From NCBI RefSeq assembly GCF_004310325.1, contig NZ_SIRT01000001.1, positions 248,001-312,000 on the forward strand: 64,000 nt of DNA, read 5' to 3'. A program made the position numbers and the translations under genes. This document shows positions 1-7,530 of the stretch, in pieces. The notes below the pieces were generated by a model. That model worked only from the letters and a program-made list of their open reading frames with translations, was not told where the DNA came from and made no database searches. This DNA comes from Hyunsoonleella flava (GTDB lineage: Bacteria > Bacteroidota > Bacteroidia > Flavobacteriales > Flavobacteriaceae). Every line of letters begins with the position of its first letter. Position 1 is the stretch's first letter.

Positions 1-1359
1 TCTATTGTTTATTTCCTTCAATAAACGATTCGCAATTTTGGTATCATAATCATTCAATTCCAGTTCTTTAAAAAACTGAACTAGCTTTTTAATGGGCATT
101 TCTACCAAATCAGTAATAGAAACTCCTTGTATTCTCACATAATTAGCTTCAGGGCGTAAACGTTTACCGTTACATGTTTTACATTTGGTTTTTCCGCGAT
201 AGCGGGACAACATCACACGGTTTTGAATTTTATAGGCCTTTGATTCTAATTCAGCAAAAAAGGAATTTAAGCCCTCAAAATATTGGTTACCGTCCCAAAC
301 AAGTTGTTTTTGTTCCTTCGTAAGTTCAAAATAGGGTTTATGTACAGGGAAATCGAATTTGTGTGAATTGTTTACCAACTGATCCTTGTACCAGCTCATA
401 CTTTCACCCCTCCAGGGAAAAATAGCGCTTTCATATACTGAAAGTCCAGTATTGGGTATAACCAAATCTTCGTCAATACCAATAATATCTCCATAGCCTT
501 CGCATTTTGGGCAAGCACCATACGGGTTATTGAAACTGAATAGGTGTACATTTGGCTCTAAAAACGACATACCATCCAGTTCAAATTTATTGCTAAATTC
601 TTTTGTGTTTTTATCAGACAAGGTCTCGACTACACATTCGCCTTTACCTTCAAAAAACGCTGTTTGAATGGCATCAGCCAATCGGTTTTTAAAATCTTCT
701 TCGTGTTTTACTATTACCCTGTCTACAACCAATAAAACCGTTTCATTTTCAGCTATGGTTTCGATTTCGTCAATTCTTAAAACATCCTCATTAACTTTTA
801 CTCTTGCATATCCTTGCTGTTGTAATGTTTTCAACTTGTTGTCCATTGTACGTCCTTCTTCTAGGTGAATTGGAGCAAGTAGCAATAGTTTTTCACGCTC
901 AGGAAAAGACATTATATGTTTTAAAACATCTGTAACCCTATGTTTTTTCACCTCATTTCCAGAAATAGGAGAGAAGGTCTTACCGATTCTAGCAAATAGT
1001 AACTTTAAATAGTCATAAACCTCTGTGGTTGTACCAACTGTGGACCGCGGATTGGTAGAGTTTACCTTCTGTTCAATAGCAATAGCTGGAGCAATGCCCT
1101 TTATATAGTCCACCTTTGGCTTATTTAATCTACCCAAAAACTGTCTAGCATAACTAGACAAGCTTTCTACATACCGCCTTTGTCCTTCTGCGTAAAGTGT
1201 GTCGAATGCCAAACTAGACTTTCCAGAACCAGACAGACCAGTAATCACTACCAATTCATTTCTGGGAATAACAACATCAATATTTTTTAGATTATGCAGT
1301 TTAGCACCTTTTATAATGATGTTTTCTTTTGGGTTTACTTCAGAAATGGCAGTATTCAT
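1..1359 (-). CDS. uvrA: UvrA, excinuclease ABC subunit A (partial, N-terminal 453 residues)
   Basis: ATPase that recognises DNA damage in nucleotide excision repair together with UvrB, in the cytoplasm. The minus-strand frame is open from ATG at 1359 to the window edge, so the C-terminal half is missing. Near residue 40 there is a Walker A motif TGLSGSGKSSLAFDTLYAEG, followed by the UvrA-typical YVESLSSYARQFLGR and then IEQKVNSTNPRSTVGTTTE. A zinc-binding CPKCEGYG sits near position 500 and its partner CKTCNGKRLRP near 170. A -7 element (1383-1390) precedes the start. Family assignment is certain. Whether this is the only uvrA copy cannot be seen here. Confidence 0.97.
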   Translation of the reverse strand, partial: MNTAISEVNPKENIIIKGAKLHNLKNIDVVIPRNELVVITGLSGSGKSSLAFDTLYAEGQRRYVESLSSYARQFLGRLNKPKVDYIKGIAPAIAIEQKVNSTNPRSTVGTTTEVYDYLKLLFARIGKTFSPISGNEVKKHRVTDVLKHIMSFPEREKLLLLAPIHLEEGRTMDNKLKTLQQQGYARVKVNEDVLRIDEIETIAENETVLLVVDRVIVKHEEDFKNRLADAIQTAFFEGKGECVVETLSDKNTKEFSNKFELDGMSFLEPNVHLFSFNNPYGACPKCEGYGDIIGIDEDLVIPNTGLSVYESAIFPWRGESMSWYKDQLVNNSHKFDFPVHKPYFELTKEQKQLVWDGNQYFEGLNSFFAELESKAYKIQNRVMLSRYRGKTKCKTCNGKRLRPEANYVRIQGVSITDLVEMPIKKLVQFFKELELNDYDTKIANRLLKEINNR

Positions 1360-1382
1360 AGGCTTTTAAGGGAATAATTTTG

Positions 1383-1390
1383 CAAAGATA
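1383..1390 (-). promoter_or_regulatory. -7 promoter element of uvrA (TATCTTTG on the minus strand)
   Basis: Matches the Bacteroidota TAnnTTTG consensus exactly and lies 24 bp upstream of the uvrA ATG. I see no TTTG at the usual -33 distance, so this is a half-supported promoter. Confidence 0.5.
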
Positions 1391-1455
1391 CTACAACTAT
1401 ATGAGCTTAAAAAATGAAGTGTAGTTACCAAAAATGTTAAAAAAAGATGTTAATT

Positions 1456-1488
1456 TTTGCTTTTTAGGAATGATTGTTGTTATATTTG
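1456..1488 (+). promoter_or_regulatory. Promoter of the sigma factor gene (TTTG-N21-TATATTTG)
   Basis: TTTG at 1456-1459 and TATATTTG at 1481-1488 fit the Bacteroidota -33/-7 pair. Transcription would start near 1495, giving a leader of about 100 nt before the ATG at 1597. Confidence 0.55.
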
Positions 1489-1560
1489 GATTGTTAATAA
1501 CTTATTAAAAACACTTGTCTATAGCATATAATTACTTTTAAAACTAATAACCCCAAGCCT

Positions 1561-1577
1561 CGAAGTACTCAACTTCG
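1561..1577 (+). other. Small hairpin in the sigma factor leader
   Basis: Perfect 6-bp arms CGAAGT/ACTTCG with a 5-nt loop, about 20 nt before the start codon at 1597. It could modulate translation, but no more than the inverted repeat can be seen. Confidence 0.3.
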
Positions 1578-1596
1578 TGCATTAAAAGTAAAAATT

Positions 1597-2181
1597 ATGC
1601 AAAAAGAACTTATTACTGATGCTACTTTAGTTAGTAACTACATTAAAGGACAAGAAAGTGCACTAGAAATTCTTATTAAAAGGCACAAACACAAGATTTA
1701 CAGTTTTATTTATTCAAAAGTCTACGATAAAGATATTGCAGAAGACATTTTCCAAGATACGTTTATAAAGGTGATACGCACCTTAAAAAGAGGAGCTTAC
1801 AATGAGGAAGGTAAGTTTTTGCCTTGGACTATGCGTATTGCGCATAATCTTGTAATTGATCATTTTAGAAAGAGCAACAGGATGCCAAAGTTTGATAATA
1901 CTGGCGAGTTTAGTATTTTTTCTGTGCTTAGTGACAATGCGCTAAATGCTGAAAAAAGCATCATTAAAGAGCAAGTAGAGAGTGATGTAAGACGATTGGT
2001 TGAAGAGTTACCGCAAGACCAAAAAGAAGTGCTACTCATGCGTATTTATAACGATATGAGTTTTAAAGAAATTTCAGATCGTACAGGTGTAAGTATCAAT
2101 ACAGCATTGGGAAGAATGCGTTATGCACTTATTAACCTTAGAAAGATTATTGATAAACACAATATTGTTTTAACCAATTGA
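1597..2181 (+). CDS. RNA polymerase sigma factor, sigma-70/ECF type
   Basis: Group IV-like sigma factor of 194 residues. Region 2 spans about residues 25-95 (AEDIFQDTFIKVIRTL, then FLPWTMRIAHNLVIDHFRKS, the typical region 2.3/2.4). Region 4 spans about 135-185 (LPQDQKEVLLMRIYNDMSFKEI, then a helix-turn-helix with SINTALGRMRYAL). It should direct RNA polymerase to a subset of promoters. No anti-sigma gene is adjacent; a 48-residue protein follows instead. Start chosen at ATG 1597, just after an A-rich stretch, with a promoter and 100-nt leader upstream. Its regulon cannot be told. Confidence 0.93.
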   Translation: MQKELITDATLVSNYIKGQESALEILIKRHKHKIYSFIYSKVYDKDIAEDIFQDTFIKVIRTLKRGAYNEEGKFLPWTMRIAHNLVIDHFRKSNRMPKFDNTGEFSIFSVLSDNALNAEKSIIKEQVESDVRRLVEELPQDQKEVLLMRIYNDMSFKEISDRTGVSINTALGRMRYALINLRKIIDKHNIVLTN

Positions 2182-2238
2182 TACAATAAAGTAAAGTTAG
2201 TCACGTTATTATTTTGAATTAACCCTTAAAATGATAAA

Positions 2239-2385
2239 ATGGCAAAAATTTACTCTGAAAATTCTATCAAAAACATCGAATGTCTTGAGCCTAAAGATGA
2301 AACCATACAGTTTCTTTTGAGTTACTCAAAGACTTTAAAGGTTTTGAACGGAAAACGAAAGAAGTACGAAATGCTTCTTAATTAA
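2239..2385 (+). CDS. Small basic protein of 48 residues downstream of the sigma factor
   Basis: ATG at 2239 to TAA at 2383-2385, just downstream of the sigma factor gene (57 nt gap) and directly before a terminator hairpin (2391-2421), so it probably shares the sigma factor transcript or has its own short one. It begins MAKIYSENSIKNIECLEPKD and ends with a basic stretch NGKRKKYEMLLN. It has no signal peptide or membrane segment. The reading frame is terminated cleanly and fills the space between sigma gene and terminator, which supports a real gene. Function unknown. Confidence 0.6.
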   Translation: MAKIYSENSIKNIECLEPKDETIQFLLSYSKTLKVLNGKRKKYEMLLN

Positions 2386-2390
2386 TATTA

Positions 2391-2421
2391 AAAATCCTGA
2401 TTTGTTGAGAATCAGGATTTT
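2391..2421. terminator. Hairpin terminator between the small protein gene and nth
   Basis: Perfect 11-bp arms (AAAATCCTGAT/ATCAGGATTTT) with a 9-nt loop. A T-rich stretch follows on the plus strand and A-rich sequence lies on the other side, so it may serve both convergent genes. It overlaps the last codons of nth. Confidence 0.75.
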
Positions 2422-3089
2422 TTCTTTTTGTAATATTCTTTAATCACGGATTTCCTCCCAATAGTCTTGGTGATAATATCTTTTTCCAAATCCCAACCCC
2501 TAGCAGGAGAATATTCGCGTCCGTACCAAATTATTTGAAGGTGCAGATCGTTCCATAATTCCTTTGGAAATAAACGTTTTGCATCCTTTTCGGTCTGTAC
2601 AACATTCTTGCCAGAGCTTAAATTCCAACGATACATCAGTCTGTGGATATGTGTATCTACAGGAAATGCTGGTACACCAAAAGCTTGAGACATCACTACG
2701 CTAGCGGTTTTATGTCCCACTGCGGGAAGCTCTTCTAAAGCCTCAAAACTTTGGGGTACTTTACCATCATGTTTTTCAATTAATATCTTTGATAATCCAT
2801 GGATGCCTTTGCTTTTCATTGGAGATAAGCCTACTGGTTTTATAATGTCCCTTATTTCTTCCACAGAAAGCTTTATCATATCATAAGGGTTATCAGCAAC
2901 TTCAAATAATAGCGGTGTTATTTGGTTTACGCGCACATCTGTGCTTTGGGCAGACATTAAAACTGCAATCAATAATGTGTAGGGGTCTTTATGGTCTAGA
3001 GGAATTGGTATATGAGGATAGATATTGTTTAACGTTTTTATAACAAAGTCTACACTTTCTTGTTTAGTCATTTGGTCGTATTTTTGCAA
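2412..3089 (-). CDS. nth: Endonuclease III-like DNA glycosylase/AP lyase lacking the Fe-S cluster cysteines
   Basis: Base-excision repair enzyme that removes oxidised pyrimidines. The helix-hairpin-helix is ALEELPAVGHKTASVV with the catalytic Lys, followed by FPVDTHIHRLMYRW with the catalytic Asp. E. coli Nth ends with four cysteines holding a 4Fe-4S cluster; this protein has no cysteine at all in its C-terminal 60 residues, where it reads SPARGWDLEKDIITKTIGRK. The ATG at 3089 gives 225 residues. However, a -7 element at 3092-3099 would place the transcript start at or past that codon, so Met7 at 3071 (219 residues) may be the true start. Confidence 0.92.
   Translation of the reverse strand: MQKYDQMTKQESVDFVIKTLNNIYPHIPIPLDHKDPYTLLIAVLMSAQSTDVRVNQITPLLFEVADNPYDMIKLSVEEIRDIIKPVGLSPMKSKGIHGLSKILIEKHDGKVPQSFEALEELPAVGHKTASVVMSQAFGVPAFPVDTHIHRLMYRWNLSSGKNVVQTEKDAKRLFPKELWNDLHLQIIWYGREYSPARGWDLEKDIITKTIGRKSVIKEYYKKKKS
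3060..3086 (+). promoter_or_regulatory. Candidate bcp promoter (TTG-N16-TATTTTTG)
   Basis: TTG at 3060-3062 and TATTTTTG at 3079-3086 on the plus strand lie within the 5' end of the divergent nth gene. They would start a transcript near 3093, about 34 nt before the bcp ATG. Confidence 0.4.
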
Positions 3090-3091
3090 AA

Positions 3092-3099
3092 CAAAGTTA
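3092..3099 (-). promoter_or_regulatory. -7 element of nth (TAACTTTG on the minus strand)
   Basis: Exact TAnnTTTG match. A TTTG lies only 13 bp further upstream, which is short for a -33 element. Its position argues for the downstream start codon of nth at 3071. Confidence 0.4.
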
Positions 3100-3126
3100 A
3101 AAAAGAATTAAACAAAAAAATTGGTT

Positions 3127-3582
3127 ATGACGACATTAAAAGTAGGAGATAAAGCTCCAGATTTTAAAGCTTTAGACGAGCAGGGAAATACGATTCAGTT
3201 GAGTGATTACAATGGAAAAAAATTAGTGGTTTTCTTTTATCCAAAAGCCAGCACACCTGGGTGTACTGCCGAGGCTTGTAATCTAAACGATAATTTTGAT
3301 CGCTTTCAAGCACAAGGCTATGAAATTTTAGGTGTAAGTGCAGATAGCGCTAAAAGACAATCCAATTTTAAAAATAAATATGGTTTTAAATATCCCTTGC
3401 TTGCAGATGAAGATAAATCTGTAATTGAGGCCTTTGGCGTTTGGGGGCCAAAAAAGTTTATGGGAAGGGAATATGATGGTATCCACCGCACTACATTTAT
3501 AATTGATGAAAATGGTGTTATTGAAAATATCATTACCAAAGTAAAAACTAAAGAGCATACCGCCCAAATATTGGAGGCATAA
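3127..3582 (+). CDS. bcp: Thiol peroxidase, Bcp/PrxQ-type peroxiredoxin
   Basis: Thioredoxin-dependent reduction of hydrogen and organic peroxides in the cytoplasm. It has the AhpC/TSA fold with the peroxidatic Cys46 in YPKASTPGCTAEACNLND and the resolving Cys51 five residues later, the 2-Cys PrxQ arrangement. Length 151 residues is normal for the family. The start is ATG 3127; an in-frame TTG at 3121 would add only two residues. It is divergent from nth with overlapping promoter regions and ends at a bidirectional terminator. Confidence 0.96.
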   Translation: MTTLKVGDKAPDFKALDEQGNTIQLSDYNGKKLVVFFYPKASTPGCTAEACNLNDNFDRFQAQGYEILGVSADSAKRQSNFKNKYGFKYPLLADEDKSVIEAFGVWGPKKFMGREYDGIHRTTFIIDENGVIENIITKVKTKEHTAQILEA

Positions 3583-3610
3583 AAAAAAAGAGCCATTCGG
3601 CTCTTTTTTT
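3583..3610. terminator. Bidirectional terminator between bcp and the following minus-strand gene
   Basis: Arms of about 11-12 bp (A-run then GAGCC, paired with GGCTC then T-run) with a 4-nt ATTC loop. A-run and T-run flank the GC core, so it works for both convergent genes. Confidence 0.85.
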
Positions 3611-5093
3611 ATTTTTTCTTCCTTGCTGTACGATGTTTTAAGGTTAAAGGTTTCAGAGGTCTTCTGGTATAGCCAAACAACCTAAAATCCTTTATCAAAT
3701 CAGCTGTGCCTTCAGGTAGCATGTCTTCCCAACCAGGTTCTCCTGTTTCAATCATTTGTAATGCTTCTCGTGAGAAGATATTCATGATACTTTCATCATA
3801 GTCCTCAATGTCAATAACTTTTCCGTTGTACTTAAAGAACTTGTAAAGCTCCTTCATTCGAGGATACACTTTAAGGTTTTCACTATTTATTAATTCTCCT
3901 GTTTTTGGGTCAAACATAGGGTAGAGGTACACCTTTAAGTCCTTGAAGAATAATTTTCCGAAGGCTTCTAAAATCCCTCCACTGATATGACGATAATATT
4001 TCTCGTCAAAAATATCAATGAGGTTGCTTACGCCCATTGCTAACCCCATTCGTGCTTTAGTATAATTAGAGAAATACTCAACCACCTTATAATATTCTTG
4101 GAAATTAGAAATCATCACAGATTGCCCAAGTGCACAGAGCAAATCAGCTCTATCAATAAAATCCTGTTCATTTATTTCTCCTTCAGCGCGCAGGTTGGAT
4201 AATGTGATTTCAAAAACCACAACTGTTTTATCAGGGTCAACCTTGTTCTCCTGTACAAACATTTCATATGACTTTTTATACATAGCCATATTAACCTTAG
4301 TTACTGGTCTAAAACTTCCGCGTAACGCCAGAATGTTCTTCTTGTAAAAAACTCTCGCTGGTAGAACATTATTTCCGTCAGGGCCAAACATTACGGCGTC
4401 TGTCATGCCATTTTTTACAAGCTGCAAACTCATCAATCGGTTATCTACATTTTTAAATACCGGTCCTGAAAAGTTTATCGTGTCAATTTCCAGTTGATCT
4501 TTGTCCAAATGGTCATATAAGTATCTAAGTAGCTTTTTTGGTTCGTTGTATTTATAAAAGGCGCCGTAAATAAGGTTAGTTCCTAAAACGCCCAAGGTTT
4601 CTTGTTGTAAACGGGCATCAGTCTCTTTAAATCTTATATGTAGGATTATCTCATTATAGTCTGCACCAGCTTCAACCTGATATTTAATTCCGACCCATCC
4701 GTGGCCTTTAAATTGTTTCGCAAAATCAATAGTAGCTACGGTATTGGCATAAGTAAAGAAAATTTTATCAGGATTTTTGTCCCTAGTTATGCGCTCCTCC
4801 ATTAATGCCATTTCGTGGACGAGCATTTTTCGTAACCTTGATTCGGTTACATAGCGTCTATCATCTTCAATTCCATAGATGGCATCACTAAAATCCTTAT
4901 CATAGGCCGACATAGCCTTTGCTATTGTACCAGAAGCTCCACCAGCTCTAAAAAAATGCCTCGCAGTTTCTTGACCAGCGCCAATTTCAGCAAATGTTCC
5001 GTAAATATTTTCGTTTAGATTTATTCTGAGAGCCTTAGATTTTAATGAAGGGATATCATCAAATTCTCTATCACCATGTATGCTAATTTCCAT
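3609..5093 (-). CDS. Conserved protein of unknown function, 494 residues
   Basis: I do not recognise a characterised family with confidence. The protein appears soluble, with no signal peptide or membrane helix. It opens with a distinctive block (LNENIYGTFAEIGAGQETAR, then FFRAGGASGTIAKAMSAYD) and ends in a lysine/arginine-rich tail. I have a vague memory of relatives labelled as nicotinate-nucleotide adenylyltransferases, but the HxGH nucleotidyltransferase motif is not visible, so I do not transfer that name. It is monocistronic, with its own promoter (5121-5150) and the terminator shared with bcp. Confidence 0.85.
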   Translation of the reverse strand: MEISIHGDREFDDIPSLKSKALRINLNENIYGTFAEIGAGQETARHFFRAGGASGTIAKAMSAYDKDFSDAIYGIEDDRRYVTESRLRKMLVHEMALMEERITRDKNPDKIFFTYANTVATIDFAKQFKGHGWVGIKYQVEAGADYNEIILHIRFKETDARLQQETLGVLGTNLIYGAFYKYNEPKKLLRYLYDHLDKDQLEIDTINFSGPVFKNVDNRLMSLQLVKNGMTDAVMFGPDGNNVLPARVFYKKNILALRGSFRPVTKVNMAMYKKSYEMFVQENKVDPDKTVVVFEITLSNLRAEGEINEQDFIDRADLLCALGQSVMISNFQEYYKVVEYFSNYTKARMGLAMGVSNLIDIFDEKYYRHISGGILEAFGKLFFKDLKVYLYPMFDPKTGELINSENLKVYPRMKELYKFFKYNGKVIDIEDYDESIMNIFSREALQMIETGEPGWEDMLPEGTADLIKDFRLFGYTRRPLKPLTLKHRTARKKK

Positions 5094-5120
5094 AAGCTAT
5101 AGGTTATCGCAATTTTTATG

Positions 5121-5150
5121 TAAAGATACCAAATAACCATAGTTTACAAA
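5121..5150 (-). promoter_or_regulatory. Promoter of the 494-residue protein gene (TTTG-N18-TATCTTTA)
   Basis: On the minus strand TTTG (5147-5150) and TATCTTTA (5121-5128) are 18 bp apart. The only departure from the Bacteroidota consensus is the final G to A. It lies about 28 bp before the start codon at 5093. Confidence 0.5.
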
Positions 5151-5160
5151 AAAATAACCC

Positions 5161-5168
5161 TATTTTTG
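5161..5168 (+). promoter_or_regulatory. -7 element before the MBL-fold gene (TATTTTTG)
   Basis: Exact TAnnTTTG match 19 bp upstream of the TTG at 5188. It implies a transcript start near 5175 and so supports the TTG start against upstream in-frame extensions. Confidence 0.5.
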
Positions 5169-5187
5169 TTTAGAAAAATCATACGTT

Positions 5188-5949
5188 TTGGAGGTAACTT
5201 TTTTAGGCACTGGCACGTCACAAGGTATTCCTGTAATTGGGAGTAAACACCCAGTTTGTTTAAGTGAAGATGAAAGAGATAAACGACTGAGAACTTCCGT
5301 TTTAATTGAATGGAATGATTGCAGTTATGTTATTGATTGCGGGCCAGATTTTAGGCAGCAAATGTTGCGTTGTGGATGCGAAAAAATTGATGGTATTTTA
5401 TTTACCCACGAACACTCCGATCACGTTCTTGGATTGGATGACATTCGCCCATTTTTTTTCAAACAGGGCAATATTTCAATTTACGCACACAAACGTGTAT
5501 TAAAAGCCTTAAAAAAGCGATTTGACTATATTTTTACGACTGAGAATAGATATCCCGGAGCACCTTCGGTAAATATTCATAAACTCAAGAATAAACCATT
5601 TAAACTAGGAGATGTTAAAGTTTTACCAGTTAAGGGCTTGCATTTTAAGCTTAAGGTTTTTGGGTTTCGATTTAATGATTTTTGCTACACTACAGATATA
5701 AAGTCTATGAAGCAAAAGGAAAAAGACAAGTTAAAAGGTGTGAAGATACTTGTTGTAAATGCCCTAAGGATTGAGCCCCATTATTCTCATTTTAATTTAG
5801 AAGAAGCCTTAAGGTTTATAGAAGAAATACAGCCAGAACGTGCTTATTTGACACATATAAGTCATTTATTGGGCTTTCATGCTGAGGTAGAAGCCCAATT
5901 ACCTGAAAATGTGTTTTTGGCCTATGACAATTTAAAAATTACAATATAA
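5188..5949 (+). CDS. MBL-fold metallohydrolase (PhnP-like phosphodiesterase family)
   Basis: Metallo-beta-lactamase-fold hydrolase of 253 residues, probably a cytoplasmic phosphodiesterase. The N-terminus VTFLGTGTSQGIPVIGS and the metal motif THEHSDHVLGLDD are clear. Further ligand candidates are the Asp in CYTTDIKSM and the His in LTHISH. The start is TTG at 5188, chosen because the beta-strand VTFLGTGTS directly follows and a -7 element lies at 5161-5168. It is divergent from the 494-residue protein gene, and the downstream gene begins 3 nt after its stop. The substrate is not known. Confidence 0.9.
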   Translation: MEVTFLGTGTSQGIPVIGSKHPVCLSEDERDKRLRTSVLIEWNDCSYVIDCGPDFRQQMLRCGCEKIDGILFTHEHSDHVLGLDDIRPFFFKQGNISIYAHKRVLKALKKRFDYIFTTENRYPGAPSVNIHKLKNKPFKLGDVKVLPVKGLHFKLKVFGFRFNDFCYTTDIKSMKQKEKDKLKGVKILVVNALRIEPHYSHFNLEEALRFIEEIQPERAYLTHISHLLGFHAEVEAQLPENVFLAYDNLKITI

Positions 5950-5952
5950 AAG

Positions 5953-6453
5953 ATGAAGCAGAAGATTTTTATGTATCTATTTGTGTTCGCCCTATTGTTG
6001 GTGATATTTCAATATGCAAACGCTAAGCGTATTTTTGAAGACCAAAATAGAAAGTTGGAGAATTACAAAGAAAAAGCCGAAAGGTTAACAGATTCACTGA
6101 ATGTTCTTCAGGATGAAATACTTAATCTGTCACATTTTAATTTGGAGCGAAACGAGGATGCACTAAGTTATTTTGAACAGGACGGTTATGATGTCAGTTC
6201 GTTAATTCCTCTCATTAAGGATGAAATTTATAGCACTAATGAAGTGAAAGGCCAGCATCCCATTGTGCCTTATGCATCTACTGAAGGCAGAAAAATGCTG
6301 ATAAACACCGTAAAGTTATTGAACCACAAATGGTTCATCGCCGATTTTTCAGATGGAGTGTATTGGGGAGAAGTGATGGTGAATTATTATGTAAACGAAG
6401 ATAAAACAGTTGATTTCGAATTAGCTGAATCCTTCCTGTATCCGTTTGATTAG
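5953..6453 (+). CDS. Membrane-anchored coiled-coil protein, conserved hypothetical (hydrolase-like)
   Basis: 166 residues with one N-terminal membrane segment or uncleaved signal (about residues 4-23), a coiled-coil segment (about 27-60) and a globular C-terminal domain, likely on the periplasmic side. The gene follows the MBL-fold gene after 3 nt, so the two are probably cotranscribed. I do not recognise a family. Function unknown. Confidence 0.8.
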   Translation: MKQKIFMYLFVFALLLVIFQYANAKRIFEDQNRKLENYKEKAERLTDSLNVLQDEILNLSHFNLERNEDALSYFEQDGYDVSSLIPLIKDEIYSTNEVKGQHPIVPYASTEGRKMLINTVKLLNHKWFIADFSDGVYWGEVMVNYYVNEDKTVDFELAESFLYPFD

Positions 6454-6456
6454 GCT

Positions 6457-6828
6457 TTACTCCACTTTGTAAACGGTTCCTTTGGCTTTTTTCACCTCAC
6501 CAACATAAGAATATTCAAAAGTATATGAAGAGTCGGTGGTTTGCAGGATTTTTAGGTGAATATCTTTTTGTTCAGCCATGTTTTTTGGGTTGATTGTTCT
6601 AAAAATCACCTCACAATCATTAATCCATCGTATTTCAGAAGAGTCTGTATGGTTGTCGTAGGTTTCAATCTGCAGTTGTTCTGTCCTTATAAATCTTGAT
6701 TTGTAAACTACATCATTAACAACTGATTCGCTGTAGAACTTTCCGGTTCTAAAATCGTTACAATTACGCTCTGTTTGATAACAAGAAACGATTAAGGATA
6801 AAGTGCAGAAAAGCAGAATCTTTTTCAT
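6457..6828 (-). CDS. Small lipoprotein of unknown function
   Basis: 123 residues. The signal peptide MKKILLFCTLSLIVSC ends in a lipobox with the acylated Cys16. The mature part starts YQTERNCNDFRTGKF and is probably a small beta-rich domain. It is likely anchored to the outer or inner membrane. It is convergent with the preceding gene (3 nt between stop codons). No enzymatic motif is seen. Confidence 0.8.
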   Translation of the reverse strand: MKKILLFCTLSLIVSCYQTERNCNDFRTGKFYSESVVNDVVYKSRFIRTEQLQIETYDNHTDSSEIRWINDCEVIFRTINPKNMAEQKDIHLKILQTTDSSYTFEYSYVGEVKKAKGTVYKVE

Positions 6829-6865
6829 TTGTAACTAATTTGATGCAAAGCTACAAACTAGAAGT

Positions 6866-7237
6866 TTATTTTTCGAAATTTTCAAAACTTCCATCAGAAT
6901 AAAAAATCACAATTCGTTCAATTTTCTTTTGCAACTTATTTTTAGGCACTATTAATTCCTCTGGAATTTTTTGGACGGATGGAGTAGGTGCTGACTTTTT
7001 AGTTTCTAATGGATTTGGAAAAGTGCCTTTACCATTTAATAACCAATATAATTCTACTTCGGGAAATGTAGATAACACTTTTAAAACGAACTCTAAACTT
7101 GGCTTATTTCTACCACTCAAAATATGTGAAATACTAGAGCGTTGTACTCCAATTTTTTCAGCAAAAGAGGAGGCCGATTCACCATAATATTCGATGACTT
7201 TTTGAAGTCTTTTTGTGAATTGCTCGCTGTTTATCAT
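6866..7237 (-). CDS. XRE-family helix-turn-helix transcriptional regulator
   Basis: 123 residues. The Cro/CI-type HTH spans about residues 12-60 (SASSFAEKIGVQRSSISHIL, then SGRNKPSLEFVLKVL). A linker and a C-terminal segment of unknown role follow. An inverted repeat (7264-7281) overlaps the likely -7 element of this gene, and its core is repeated in front of the divergent M14 peptidase gene. This suggests autoregulation plus control of that neighbour; the suggestion comes from the sites, not from the family. Confidence 0.9.
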   Translation of the reverse strand: MINSEQFTKRLQKVIEYYGESASSFAEKIGVQRSSISHILSGRNKPSLEFVLKVLSTFPEVELYWLLNGKGTFPNPLETKKSAPTPSVQKIPEELIVPKNKLQKKIERIVIFYSDGSFENFEK

Positions 7238-7263
7238 TGTAAATTAGTTTCACAGTACATTTG

Positions 7264-7281
7264 TTGTTACAAATGTAACAA
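7264..7281. promoter_or_regulatory. Candidate operator of the XRE regulator (TTGTTACAAATGTAACAA)
   Basis: Perfect inverted repeat with 8-bp arms and a 2-bp centre. It overlaps a minus-strand -7 element TACATTTG (7270-7277) that would drive the XRE gene. The core TTACAnnTGTAA recurs at 7481-7492. Confidence 0.55.
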
Positions 7282-7480
7282 AAAGCTTCAAATAATACTC
7301 TACACAAGTTATTTATCTTTGTTTTAATTTAATCTTTTTATTTAAATAAACAATATTATTTACCTGAATAATAATTAGTTAAAAATAAATTATAAGAATG
7401 GGTAACAATTTGAAATATTACTTACTTTAGAGCAACTTGTTTTGTTTACTAAACTATACAAAACCTTACAAATTTTGTGT

Positions 7481-7492
7481 TTACAATTGTAA
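7481..7492. promoter_or_regulatory. Second copy of the TTACAnnTGTAA site, before the M14 peptidase gene
   Basis: TTACAATTGTAA (extendable to a 14-bp palindrome at 7480-7493) has the same half-sites and spacing as the site at 7264-7281. It overlaps the putative -33 TTG (7487-7489) of the peptidase promoter, the expected place for repression. Confidence 0.5.
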
Positions 7493-7513
7493 AAATCGAA
7501 ATGTTTACTTTTG
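7487..7513 (+). promoter_or_regulatory. Promoter of the M14 peptidase gene (TTG-N16-TACTTTTG)
   Basis: TACTTTTG at 7506-7513 matches TAnnTTTG exactly, with TTG at 7487-7489. The transcript would start near 7520, so translation must begin at ATG 7531, not at the upstream in-frame GTG 7477 or ATG 7501. Confidence 0.5.
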
Positions 7514-7530
7514 TAGACCAAATAGAGTTT

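Noticed and set aside
7477-7530. N-terminal extension of the M14 peptidase from GTG 7477 or ATG 7501
   Set aside because: The extension contains the TACTTTTG promoter element and the operator copy; the family-like sequence starts after ATG 7531.
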